Positions 51,844 to 60,777 of a stretch of 64,000 nt of DNA are shown one piece after another (within the stretch, counting starts at the first letter, position 1; each line of letters opens with the position of its first letter). Origin of the DNA: Sphingobacteriales bacterium (GTDB taxonomy: Bacteria > Bacteroidota > Bacteroidia > Chitinophagales > CAIOSU01); assembly GCA_027486795.1 (NCBI GenBank), contig JAIXOI010000017.1, forward strand, positions 48,245 through 112,244, read 5' to 3'. Made by a program: the position numbers and the translations under genes. The notes below the pieces were generated by a model. That model saw nothing but the letters and a program-made list of their open reading frames with translations, was not told the origin of the DNA and searched no databases.

Positions 51844-51885
51844 GTATACCGATGAATGGCAACTTATTGGAGATAAATGCAATTT

Positions 51886-54800
51886 TTAATATTTTATCAC
51901 TCGCCTAATTGCTTGGCCTTCAGCACACACTACTCTTATATGGTATACGCCTTGCGAAAGACCACTTAAATCTAATTGTCCGCTTGGCTGGGTTATGGTT
52001 TGCCTATGTACCAACCTACCATCGATGCTATATACTTCAATATTTGCGTCAGTAGCACTAATGATGTAACTAACGATGTTTTCGGTTGGGTTGGGCCAAA
52101 GCTGCCATTGCAGATTACTCACTTCTGTTACTCCAACTCCAGTAACTGAAAATGCTGCCGAGGTAAAGTTGCAACCGTTGGCATCGGTTACCACTACCGT
52201 ATAACTGCCGCTGGCAATAACCGTGTAGCTGGTATCATCGGCATTGGCAATCGGGTTGCCGCCATACAGCCATTGGTAAGACGAACCTAAATCTGCAACA
52301 TAAAGCGTATCGCCCACCTGCGAAATAACCGGAACAATTGCTTGAAGTGTGTTGATTGAAATAGGATTGCTGCCATAAACTGCCACACAGCCATTGTTGT
52401 CGCGCACCAATACTTTATATACTCCACCCCCAACAGTAAACAAGCTCACTCCATTCTGGAAAGTAGCACCACTATCTATTGAGTAAAGAATTGGATTCTG
52501 CCCACCACTAATGCTAACGGTTATAGTACCATTGTCGCCAGGGCAATTCGGCTGCACCACGGCTACATTGGTTACCGCAAATCCTGTGCAACCACTGGTA
52601 GGTTGCGTAACATTATCGCAAATACTTTCGCTGCAACCATTATCATCGGTAACGGTTACACAATAATTGCCAGCACCTAAACCGGTTAGGTCTTCTGCAG
52701 TGGCATTTGTGTTCCATAAATAAGTATACGGAGTAGCACCACCACTAACAGTTAAGTTAATGCTGCCATTGTTGCCACCAAATTGCGATACGTTTACCAC
52801 AACAGTAGTTAGGCTCAATGCAGTTGGCTGGCTAACGGTATAGGGCCCACCAGTGGCATTACAACCGTTGGCATCGCGCACTTGTATGGTATAGTTTCCT
52901 GCTGCCAAACCAGTAAATGAATTACTGGCCGACCAGGTATTGCCTCCATTGCGGCTATACTCAATCAAGCCAGCACCACCAGTAGCACTTACAATTAAGC
53001 TTCCGTCAGCACCACCATTGCATTGCACATCCGATACCGAAACGTTTGATATGGCCAACGAACAGCCCGCTTGCCCTACATTGTCGCAACCAATAGCAGT
53101 GCAGCCGTTGCCAGCAGTAACAGTTACGCAATATTGGCCTACGGCTAGGGCACTAATATCTTCGGTAACTGCACCGTTGCTCCACTGGTATGTAAGCGGA
53201 GCTGTGCCATTAATTACAGTAAGATTAACAGAACCATCGTTGCCACCCACAATGGATACCGGTGCTACCGAAAATCCCAATGAAATGGCCGTTGGTTGGG
53301 TTAGCGTGTACGAACCCAAAGGTGCATTGGCGGTGCAACCTGCCGCATCGCGAACCTGCACGGTATAGCTGCCCGCCGACAAACCACCTACAGGACTAGT
53401 GCTCGACCATGAACTACCGCCATTTACTGAATACTCAACCGCACCATTGGCACCGCTTGTGGTAATAGCTATACTACCATTGCTACCGCCGTTACACGAA
53501 GGGTTATTTACTACCACGCTGGTTATTGCTAGGTTACAGGTTGGTTGGGTCACGTTTCCGCAACCAGTAATAGTACAGCCGCTATTATCGGTGGCGGTTA
53601 CACAATAATTTCCTGCTGCAAGGTTACTTATATCTTCAGTGCTTTGCCCATTGCTCCACTGAAACGTGCGTGGAGTAGTGCCGCCCGTTACAGTTAGGTT
53701 TATGGCACCGTTGGCACCACCAACAGTGCTAGCCGGAGTAACACCAAAATTAATACTCATAATCTGTGGCGCAGTTATTACCTGTGGATTACCTGCGGCA
53801 TTGGCATTACAGCCGGCAGCATCGCGCACCTGAATAGTATAATTGCCTGCGGCCAAATTGGTAAAGCTATTGCTGCTTTGCCAGTTGGCACCCCCATTAA
53901 TCGAATACTCAACTGCACCATTAGCGCCACTAGTAGCAATAGTAAAAGAACCATTGGCAAGGCCAGCGCAAGTAGCATTTACCTTACCCACCGACGTGAT
54001 GGCCAAAGTACAGGTTGGGTTGGTAACCGTAACATTGCCGGTTGCTGTGCAGCCTTTGTTATCCGTAACGGTAACTGAATAGTTAGCTGCACTAAGGTTT
54101 TTAATAGTATCAGCCGTTGCACCAGGGGTACCTGCACTCCAAACGTATGTGTAAGGGGCGGTTCCGCCAGTTGGCGTTGCCCATGCTTTACCGTTGCTGC
54201 CACCTACAGCAGTAGGGCTGGTAAAGCTAGTTGAAACTGATAGCGCGTTGGGTTGGGTAACCACTACCGGGTTGCTGGTATACGTAAGCGTGCACCCGTT
54301 GGCATCTTGAACAGTAATGGGGTAATTGCCGGCCGTAAGCCCTGTAAAAGTATTGCTGCTTTGGAAAGAGGAGCCTTGAGCAAATTGTATATTATCAACC
54401 TCCATGAAGTAGCTAGAGCAGTTGTTGTACTGGCAATCGGTTTCAATATAAAACAAGAAATCACTGCGAGAATTTGTAGGTACTGAACTTAAGTCAAGAG
54501 TTACAGTAATCGACTGGCAGGTTCGACTTTGGTTGAAAGTCAAAAAATTTCCGCTAACACCATTTACTGTGGTAGGTGCACTTGGGTAGCCGTTATTTAC
54601 CCAGCAATAGAACCTAGCCCGGTCGTTAGGGCGCTGTACATCAAAAGAGTGAGAAACATCAAAGGTTATGCTTACTAGATTCACCCCATTCATGTTAGTT
54701 TGAGGTGAACGTAAAAAACAACCAGCAAAAGCAGTGTTGCGGCTAAACCTTGCCGAACCTGCTGGGCAGCCGCTTGAGCTATTGTAAACCCATGAGCCAT

Positions 54801-55101
54801 CGGTGCAGGTACCTGGCGACCACCAAACACTGGTGCTGCCGCTGCTGGTAGTGCTAAGTGTAGAACTAGACCCAAACGCAGCCGCTCCGCCAATAGCGGT
54901 AGATGTGCCATTGGTATACGTAAACGGCCCAGTGCCACCGCTGGTTTGCACAGTAATGGTGCCGTTGCTGCCGCCATTGCACGATACGGGTGTAGTGCTT
55001 ACGCCAGTAATGGCCAAGGTACCACATTGACCATATACATCAATTGATGCGAAGCACCATAAAATGGTGAGTAAAAACAAAATACGTTGTCCCTGTGGCA
55101 T
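51886..55101 (-). CDS. SprB-repeat surface protein with T9SS type A sorting domain and an inserted domain
   Basis: A signal peptide (FLLTILWCFASIDVYG) is followed by alternating A modules (e.g. GAVEYSINGGANWQ ... AAGNYTIQVRDAAGC) and B modules (e.g. TPRTFQWSNGQSTEDISNL ... NYCVTATDNSGC): five A and four B. The first A module is split by an extra domain at about residues 68-243 (DNA 54373-54900), rich in Cys and Trp and resembling a jelly-roll/lectin-like beta sandwich. The C-terminus (QLWPNPTENIVSYIIS ... GVYHIRVVCAEGQAIRRVIKY) is the type A sorting signal, so the protein is surface-anchored or secreted. It is probably an adhesin. Confidence 0.9.
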   Translation of the reverse strand: MPQGQRILFLLTILWCFASIDVYGQCGTLAITGVSTTPVSCNGGSNGTITVQTSGGTGPFTYTNGTSTAIGGAAAFGSSSTLSTTSSGSTSVWWSPGTCTDGSWVYNSSSGCPAGSARFSRNTAFAGCFLRSPQTNMNGVNLVSITFDVSHSFDVQRPNDRARFYCWVNNGYPSAPTTVNGVSGNFLTFNQSRTCQSITVTLDLSSVPTNSRSDFLFYIETDCQYNNCSSYFMEVDNIQFAQGSSFQSSNTFTGLTAGNYPITVQDANGCTLTYTSNPVVVTQPNALSVSTSFTSPTAVGGSNGKAWATPTGGTAPYTYVWSAGTPGATADTIKNLSAANYSVTVTDNKGCTATGNVTVTNPTCTLAITSVGKVNATCAGLANGSFTIATSGANGAVEYSINGGANWQSSNSFTNLAAGNYTIQVRDAAGCNANAAGNPQVITAPQIMSINFGVTPASTVGGANGAINLTVTGGTTPRTFQWSNGQSTEDISNLAAGNYCVTATDNSGCTITGCGNVTQPTCNLAITSVVVNNPSCNGGSNGSIAITTSGANGAVEYSVNGGSSWSSTSPVGGLSAGSYTVQVRDAAGCTANAPLGSYTLTQPTAISLGFSVAPVSIVGGNDGSVNLTVINGTAPLTYQWSNGAVTEDISALAVGQYCVTVTAGNGCTAIGCDNVGQAGCSLAISNVSVSDVQCNGGADGSLIVSATGGAGLIEYSRNGGNTWSASNSFTGLAAGNYTIQVRDANGCNATGGPYTVSQPTALSLTTVVVNVSQFGGNNGSINLTVSGGATPYTYLWNTNATAEDLTGLGAGNYCVTVTDDNGCSESICDNVTQPTSGCTGFAVTNVAVVQPNCPGDNGTITVSISGGQNPILYSIDSGATFQNGVSLFTVGGGVYKVLVRDNNGCVAVYGSNPISINTLQAIVPVISQVGDTLYVADLGSSYQWLYGGNPIANADDTSYTVIASGSYTVVVTDANGCNFTSAAFSVTGVGVTEVSNLQWQLWPNPTENIVSYIISATDANIEVYSIDGRLVHRQTITQPSGQLDLSGLSQGVYHIRVVCAEGQAIRRVIKY

Positions 55102-55185
55102 AGCACTATTTTTTTGCGAAGTTACATCAAAATAGAGCTTTTACATTAGCTTAACGTTGCACGCGAGAGCTATTTTTTCAGCCGT

Positions 55186-56601
55186 CTACTCCCCATTGGG
55201 CATTTTCAAATCCCGCTCATGGAAAGATTTCGTCCACCTCACTTTCCCATTGGCATCAATAGCCTCAAAAGTAAGTGTACGGTCATCGTTCAAAAACGAG
55301 CCTGTAATACTGGCCTTAACAAAATTTTGCTCTGGCAGCAAAGTACCTTCCACGCGGGCAGGGTTATTATATTCCTTGTGATCGGCAATAGTAGTAAATG
55401 CCCGCGACGTAAGCGGCGACGAAGTAACATCATATAACACATAAAACTCCTTGCCTGGTTGAAATGAGTTCATCTCCGTCATATGCCTGTCACCGCTCAA
55501 AAACACCACGCCCTCAATACGGTGTTGCACTATAAACTCCATCAATTCATCCCACTCACTGGTAAAGTGCCTATAGCACTCAAACTCATTTACGGGGTTT
55601 AGGACTTGGCTGCCCACCACAATAAACCTAAAATTCACGTATTTATTCGAGGCCAGTAATCCCTCTTTGAGCCATTGTATTTGGCGCTTGCCCAAAAACT
55701 CCTTTTCGGTATGCTTGTTTGGGTAAGCGTTAGGGCTGCGGTGGTATCGGTCATCCAGTAAAAAGAATTCCGCATCGGCCATTTGAATTTTGCTGTACAC
55801 GCCAGCGTTGCCCGCTTCGCCATAAGTTTTATTGCCCCAATACTCCTTAAACAACCTTAGGCTTTCTTGCTTTAAGTCGAAGGTTTTATCGCCATCGTTT
55901 GGTCCGTAATCGTGGTCGTCCCAAATAGCATAGTGGCTCATAGCTGCCAACAACGGCTGAAGGGCCGGCAGGCTGCGCGTATGCCTGTTTCGATAGGCCA
56001 TGCCGCTCGCCGAACTATAATCTGCAGGGCGGTAATAGGTATTGTCGCCCAACCAGAGCATAAAGTCGGCAGGTTGCTTGGCAAGGGTTTCAAATATCTT
56101 AGTATCCTGCCCGTAAGGTTCTCCAGCACGGTCATAAATACTATCGTTTATGTAATTGCACGAACCGAAGAGAAAGGTAAGGTCGGGTGCATCGGTGCGG
56201 TACTCCCAAAGGGTGCGGGTTTTAAACTGGGTAGGGTATGCAAACTCCTGTTTCTCCCCGTCCAAATAAATGTCATATTGGTAAGCAGTATTTATAGCCA
56301 GCTCGGGCAAATAGAAATGCACTCTCGGGCCTCTACCCTCTTGCCAAAGCTCCAAGTTTACATAGTTACTTTTTTTAGGCGAGTCGATAGGGTAATAAAC
56401 AATTTTGGCTTCCTGCACATCCTTAGCTACCTCTATCCAAATTACAGCCTCTCGGTGTTCTATATAACCCAACATGGGCCCAGCAACCAATTTTTTAGTG
56501 GATGCTACTTCTTCAACTGTTATATTATTTGTTTGAGTGCCCGTTTGGCAACCTACAAACAAAAAGATGGTTCCAATGGCCAGTACTAGCGTATGTTTCA
56601 T
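55186..56601 (-). CDS. PhoD-like alkaline phosphatase (lipoprotein)
   Basis: The ATG at 56601 gives a lipoprotein signal (TIFLFVGCQTG); the longer frame begins with GTG. An N-terminal Ig/fibronectin-like domain (about residues 35-135) is followed by the PhoD catalytic domain: FGSCNYIND, FMLWLGDNTYYRPADY, IWDDHDYGPNDGD, FFLLDDRYHRSPN and VVFLSGDRHMTEMN. The domain order matches true PhoD more closely than the two shorter paralogues at 15.7 and 20.1 kb. It probably hydrolyses phosphate esters at the outer membrane. Confidence 0.85.
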   Translation of the reverse strand: MKHTLVLAIGTIFLFVGCQTGTQTNNITVEEVASTKKLVAGPMLGYIEHREAVIWIEVAKDVQEAKIVYYPIDSPKKSNYVNLELWQEGRGPRVHFYLPELAINTAYQYDIYLDGEKQEFAYPTQFKTRTLWEYRTDAPDLTFLFGSCNYINDSIYDRAGEPYGQDTKIFETLAKQPADFMLWLGDNTYYRPADYSSASGMAYRNRHTRSLPALQPLLAAMSHYAIWDDHDYGPNDGDKTFDLKQESLRLFKEYWGNKTYGEAGNAGVYSKIQMADAEFFLLDDRYHRSPNAYPNKHTEKEFLGKRQIQWLKEGLLASNKYVNFRFIVVGSQVLNPVNEFECYRHFTSEWDELMEFIVQHRIEGVVFLSGDRHMTEMNSFQPGKEFYVLYDVTSSPLTSRAFTTIADHKEYNNPARVEGTLLPEQNFVKASITGSFLNDDRTLTFEAIDANGKVRWTKSFHERDLKMPNGE

Positions 56602-56754
56602 GCCGCAAGAGTTAGTATGCACCGATAAATATAGCCCATTTGCATTAACCCTATATTATAGCATTATTTTTATTGAACTTTTCGTTTCGAAGATTTGTCT
56701 TATTATTGTAATCAATGTTCAAACATTAATTAATAAAAACAAGGAGAACAAGTT

Positions 56755-57468
56755 ATGAAAACCGTATTCCACTCAGCAGACACCCGCGGCCATGCCGACC
56801 ATGGTTGGTTAAATGCCCACCACAGTTTCAGCTTCGCGCAGTGGTATAACCCTGAGCGAGTGCATTTTGGTGCCCTGAGGGTATTGAACGACGATATCGT
56901 TTCCCCTAAAATGGGCTTTGGCAAGCACCCGCACGACAATATGGAAATTATTACCATACCCATGGAAGGCATATTGCGCCACCAAGATAGCATGGGCAAT
57001 AGCAGCGAAATTTTGCCTGGCGAAGTACAAGTAATGAGTGCCGGAACTGGCATACAGCACAGCGAATTTAACGTCGATGCCCAAAACGCACTTAAATTAT
57101 TCCAAATTTGGGTGTTCCCGCGCGAAAAAGGCGTGAAACCTAGATATGACCAAAAATCATTTAGTCCGGAGGGCCGACACAACCAATGGCAACAAATAGT
57201 ATCGCCTAACCCCGATGATGAGGGTACTTGGATACACCAAGATGCTTGGTTCCATTTGGCCGATTTGGATGCGGGAAATAGCCTTGATTATACGGTACGC
57301 AAACCGGGTAATGGCATATACATTTTGTTAATAGATGGTGAAGCTACTGCCGCTGGCCAATCATTGAGCCGCAGAGATGCAGTTGGTGTAACCGAGACTG
57401 ATAATGTAACCATTACCGCTACCACCAATGCCAAAGTGCTTTTGATGGAAGTGCCTATGGAGTGGTAA
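56755..57468 (+). CDS. Pirin-family bicupin protein
   Basis: AAGGAG lies about nine bases before the ATG, a strong ribosome site by Bacteroidota standards. The N-terminal cupin carries the metal ligands in FGKHPHDNMEIITIPMEG and GTGIQHSEFN, and the family signature LRVLNDDIVSPKMGF is present. The C-terminal cupin is degenerate. At 237 residues it matches YhhW-like pirins, some of which have quercetinase activity. The natural substrate is unknown. A terminator follows. Confidence 0.9.
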   Translation: MKTVFHSADTRGHADHGWLNAHHSFSFAQWYNPERVHFGALRVLNDDIVSPKMGFGKHPHDNMEIITIPMEGILRHQDSMGNSSEILPGEVQVMSAGTGIQHSEFNVDAQNALKLFQIWVFPREKGVKPRYDQKSFSPEGRHNQWQQIVSPNPDDEGTWIHQDAWFHLADLDAGNSLDYTVRKPGNGIYILLIDGEATAAGQSLSRRDAVGVTETDNVTITATTNAKVLLMEVPMEW

Positions 57469-57471
57469 GTA

Positions 57472-57502
57472 TTAGTCCATGGTCGATAGTCAATTGTCCA
57501 TG
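57472..57502. repeat. GTCCATGG word repeat
   Basis: The tract AGTCCATGGTCGATAGTCAA and TTGTCCATGG uses the same GTCCA/GTCAA words as the inverted element at 29158-29273. It lies right after the pirin stop codon. Confidence 0.5.
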
Positions 57503-57527
57503 GTAAAAATAAGTTGGTTAGTTGGTA

Positions 57528-57558
57528 GCCGGGTACCTTGCAGGGTGCCCGGCTTTTT
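57528..57558 (+). terminator. Intrinsic terminator after the pirin gene
   Basis: GCCGGGTACC pairs with GGGTGCCCGGC (one wobble), with a 5-base loop and a T-run on the plus strand. Confidence 0.85.
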
Positions 57559-57661
57559 ATTGCTATAAGTGAAGTATACTGAAGTGCCATACGGTTTAAC
57601 GCCAATGCCAAATTGGCTATCGTTCAAAAATTAGTATCTTAGAGTGTCCTAAAAGAAACAC

Positions 57662-58567
57662 ATGAACCAGCAGCGTATATTGGTAGTTGATGATGACCCA
57701 ATGTTTCATAAACTATTGGGTTATGCACTTAAGAGTGAAGATTATCTGCTTTCATTTGCCTCTAATGCTGAAGGTGCCAAAGAAGAACTTGGGAATAACC
57801 ACAAAGATATTCTTGCCATAATTCTTGACTGGGAAATGCCTGGCATGAGTGGTGTGGACTTGTTGAAGTGGATGAAGCGGGAGGAGGACTATAAAGACAT
57901 TCCCGTGATAATGCTCACGGGCCGCAACAGCCCCGATGAAATCAAAAGCGGTATCAATGCCGGTGCATTTTACTACGTTACCAAGCCATTTCAAAAAGAT
58001 TTCCTCAACTCGGTACTAAGCGCCGCCATTGCCGATAGGCAAAACTTGCTGCACCTTGCTAACGAGCTTGAAAAAGTTAGGAACCCATTAGAAAGCCTAA
58101 TGCAAGGAGAGTTTAGGTTTAAAACAATACAAGAGGCCCAAAAACTATCAGTATTTATAGCCAATACCTCACCAAACTCACGTGAGTGCCTTATCATTTG
58201 CGAGTTGTTCAACAACGCTATTGAGCACGGCAACTTGGGTATCTCTTACGACGAGAAAAGTAATCTGATTGATAGCAATGGTCTTTTTGAAGAAATTGAT
58301 CGCCGCTTAGGGCTACCCGAATACAAAGACCGTTGGGCAACCCTTCACTTTGATAAAAATGAAGACCGCATACTACTTACCTTGGTTGACGAAGGTGATG
58401 GTTTCGATTTTCAAAAGTATCTACACTTTGATGAAGACCGAGTGTTTGACAACCACGGCCGCGGTATAGCCATGGCCAACTCCATGCTAGATATTACCTA
58501 TTTGGGCAAAGGCAACCGTGTAGTGATAAACATACCACTAGGCGCCCCTGCCCATAATATGGATTGA
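57662..58567 (+). CDS. Response regulator with serine-kinase-type ATPase output (REC-HATPase_c_2)
   Basis: Residues 1-120 are a receiver with Asp56 in AIILDWEMPGMSG and the conserved Lys in YVTKPFQ. After a linker, residues about 155-295 form a GHKL ATPase of the RsbW/anti-sigma type: N box ICELFNNAIEHGNLG, G1-like LVDEGDGFDFQKYL and HGRGIAMANSMLD. There is no His phosphorylation motif, so it is not a histidine kinase. Such proteins usually phosphorylate or sequester an anti-sigma-type partner in partner-switching control. No STAS or sigma gene is adjacent, and the gene stands alone. Confidence 0.88.
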   Translation: MNQQRILVVDDDPMFHKLLGYALKSEDYLLSFASNAEGAKEELGNNHKDILAIILDWEMPGMSGVDLLKWMKREEDYKDIPVIMLTGRNSPDEIKSGINAGAFYYVTKPFQKDFLNSVLSAAIADRQNLLHLANELEKVRNPLESLMQGEFRFKTIQEAQKLSVFIANTSPNSRECLIICELFNNAIEHGNLGISYDEKSNLIDSNGLFEEIDRRLGLPEYKDRWATLHFDKNEDRILLTLVDEGDGFDFQKYLHFDEDRVFDNHGRGIAMANSMLDITYLGKGNRVVINIPLGAPAHNMD

Positions 58568-58594
58568 TGGTATAGGATTGATTATCAGGCTCTC

Positions 58595-60289
58595 TTAATA
58601 GGTGCCAGTATCCTCTATCAATGCATCTACCGAATCGGTAAATACTGGCTCCTGCGGCATTTCAACTTCTTCCACTTTTACTTCCTTAACTTTATCAGGA
58701 TGTGCATCAAAGTAATCTTTCAATTGCTGCAAGGCTTTCGCATCGGCCCAATTATACGATAGCCAAGTGCGGTTGGCCATTTTGCGTTCCATACGTTCGT
58801 ATTTATACCTTACCATCTGTCGCAGCGTTCCTTCACTTCCTATATAAACTTCGTCCTCAAAATTAGGGTGGTTCAACAAAGCCGGTAGTGCCTTGTCAGA
58901 CAATGCCAATAAATAGTCAACATCTACTTTTTCGTTATTCAACCAAACTTGCCTACCCTTCGGAGATTCATCAGCAGGCAAATCCTTTTCCGTTGTTTTC
59001 TCTGTGTTTTGGGTTACAATTGCCATGTTATAATTGGCAATAAAGGCATCCCAATTCCAGAAACTGAATAACACCAATACGCCGTAGGCCAACCATGAAT
59101 TAATGCGCCATAAGAAGAAATTGCTGCGCTGGCTGCTAATTTTCACATACAAGGTCAGTAGGCCCATAAAAGTCATCAGCAAGAAAATATATACCCCTAT
59201 ACGCTTATAAGTGAGGCCATGGGTGTCAATGTAGCGATAGTTGCGAATGACCACCGAAACAATCATCACCACATTCTGCAACACCCAGGTGTAACTTAGT
59301 ATTTTAAGGATACTATTGTCTTTGTTGAAATTCTGGTTACCCCTAAAGAAATACATCAATATGCCCATGGCTAGCAGAATACTGAAAATAAGCCAATAAG
59401 TGCCTTCGTGAACCAATGATGAGAGGTCCATGCCATCTTCGTAGTTAAAGTTGAACCACAAATAGTTTACGTCAATAGCATTAACGGTAAGGAACAATAG
59501 GTTTACCAGCACCAAGGTAATTGCGCCGATAAGGGTTTCGTCTTTAATGCCACTTAAACCAAGCCATCCAATGAAACTGCTTTCGTTTTCGCGCTCCTTT
59601 GCTCTATCATCAAGGTTTGCCTCCGCTGGCGGAAAGAACTCTGGCAACCAATGGTACAATATCGCTAAGATAAAATAAGCCCCTAACAAGGTAAATCCTA
59701 CCCTTTCAATGGTCCAGCCACCAAATATTTTCTCTAGAATATCATAAATAAGATTGTTGAATCGCTCTGCAATCTGGGCAAACACTGGGTTGGCTATGGA
59801 GAAGATGATATAAAATGTTAGCGCAATTATCACGGGTATCACCCCAAGTTTTACGTACCGTCTCCATTTCTTAGGCTTTACCTCTTCAATCGGTTCTTCG
59901 GTAAATCGTTCATCTTTTTCATAGTGTTTCAAAAGACCCATGAGGAAACCGCCGCATAGGTTGGTAATGGTAGCTGCAAATGCCGATATATTACTTTTGG
60001 CTTCCGGAAACATGGCATAACCATTGAGCAGGCAAATGGAGACTATTGTGGCTATTTGTGCCACACCCGAGTTAAATACCACTGTAGCAATGGCACCCAG
60101 CATGCCGCCAATGGCAACCAGCCAAGCTGCCCTTAGGCCGCGTATGTTGGTATAGCTATAAAATATTAAGGAATTGATAGCCAATGTAAACAGTAACAGG
60201 TTAAGCCCCGCCTCTTCGCGCCAAAAAAAGAAGTTAAACAGCATTGTAAATACCAAGAGCAGTAGCCCTTTTCTTTTTCCTTTTTCCAT
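58595..60289 (-). CDS. DUF4153/DUF4173-type polytopic membrane protein
   Basis: The 564-residue product has about ten transmembrane helices (e.g. GLLLLVFTMLFNFFFW, GVIPVIIALTFYIIFSIA, YWLIFSILLAMGILMYFF) and a soluble C-terminal part of about 150 residues with WNWDAFIANYNMA, a block typical of the DUF4153/4173 family. The function is unknown. Within this region it is the last gene of a set with a winged-helix regulator and a second membrane protein. A 17-bp palindrome lies 63 bases upstream of its start. Confidence 0.75.
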   Translation of the reverse strand: MEKGKRKGLLLLVFTMLFNFFFWREEAGLNLLLFTLAINSLIFYSYTNIRGLRAAWLVAIGGMLGAIATVVFNSGVAQIATIVSICLLNGYAMFPEAKSNISAFAATITNLCGGFLMGLLKHYEKDERFTEEPIEEVKPKKWRRYVKLGVIPVIIALTFYIIFSIANPVFAQIAERFNNLIYDILEKIFGGWTIERVGFTLLGAYFILAILYHWLPEFFPPAEANLDDRAKERENESSFIGWLGLSGIKDETLIGAITLVLVNLLFLTVNAIDVNYLWFNFNYEDGMDLSSLVHEGTYWLIFSILLAMGILMYFFRGNQNFNKDNSILKILSYTWVLQNVVMIVSVVIRNYRYIDTHGLTYKRIGVYIFLLMTFMGLLTLYVKISSQRSNFFLWRINSWLAYGVLVLFSFWNWDAFIANYNMAIVTQNTEKTTEKDLPADESPKGRQVWLNNEKVDVDYLLALSDKALPALLNHPNFEDEVYIGSEGTLRQMVRYKYERMERKMANRTWLSYNWADAKALQQLKDYFDAHPDKVKEVKVEEVEMPQEPVFTDSVDALIEDTGTY

Positions 60290-60351
60290 TTTGTTAGTTG
60301 TTAGTAATTAGTAACTAGTGATTAGTGTTTTTTAGACAAAGCATGCCCAGT

Positions 60352-60368
60352 CGCTATGTTACATAGCG
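60352..60368. promoter_or_regulatory. 17-bp palindrome CGCTATGTTACATAGCG
   Basis: The 8-bp arms are perfect around one base. It contains the ATGT/ACAT pairing seen in PadR-type operators and lies in the leader region of the DUF4153-type gene, next to a winged-helix regulator gene. Operator function is inferred. Confidence 0.4.
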
Positions 60369-60439
60369 GTATACTTTATTTGTAGTCTTTTGTTAATTAA
60401 TTATTTGCCTTTTTCTGTTTTAACTCAACGATACAAATC

Positions 60440-60485
60440 ATTTCCAAATTGTCACATTTCCAAATTAGCACATTAGCACATCAAC
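60440..60485. repeat. CACATTAG word repeat
   Basis: TTTCCAAATT and TAGCACATTAGCACAT words recur here, related to the tract at 4927-5003. As there, the tract directly follows the stop codon of a minus-strand gene. Confidence 0.55.
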
Positions 60486-60777
60486 TTCCCCTTATCAATC
60501 GCTCCAGTGCATCCAAGTGGTCTTTAAATGCTTTACGGCCCGCATCAGTAGCGGCATAAATAGTATTGGTCTTTTTGCCTACAAACTTCTTTTCAACACT
60601 CAAGTATTCCAGTTTTTCTAATGCCGAAATGTGGCTAGCCAAGTTGCCATCCGACACCTCCAACATATCCTTAAGGGTATTAAAGTCGGCAAAATCGTTC
60701 ACCATGAGGATGGCCATAATGCCCAACCGCACCCTGCTTTCAAATGCCTTGTTCAAATCCGACAGAATATCCTTCAT
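60481..60777 (-). CDS. Winged-helix transcriptional regulator (HTH_34 type)
   Basis: At 98 residues the protein is one winged-helix domain: SRVRLGIMAILMVNDFADFN, LKDMLEVSDGNLASHISALEK (recognition helix), YLSVEKKFVGKKTNTIYAAT (wing) and DAGRKAFKDHLDALERLI. It matches the MarR/PadR-like HTH_34 family, which often controls adjacent membrane-protein genes. Its start overlaps the stop of the upstream membrane protein gene (60774-60777), so they are coupled. It probably autoregulates through the palindrome at 61421. Confidence 0.88.
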   Translation of the reverse strand: MKDILSDLNKAFESRVRLGIMAILMVNDFADFNTLKDMLEVSDGNLASHISALEKLEYLSVEKKFVGKKTNTIYAATDAGRKAFKDHLDALERLIRGS

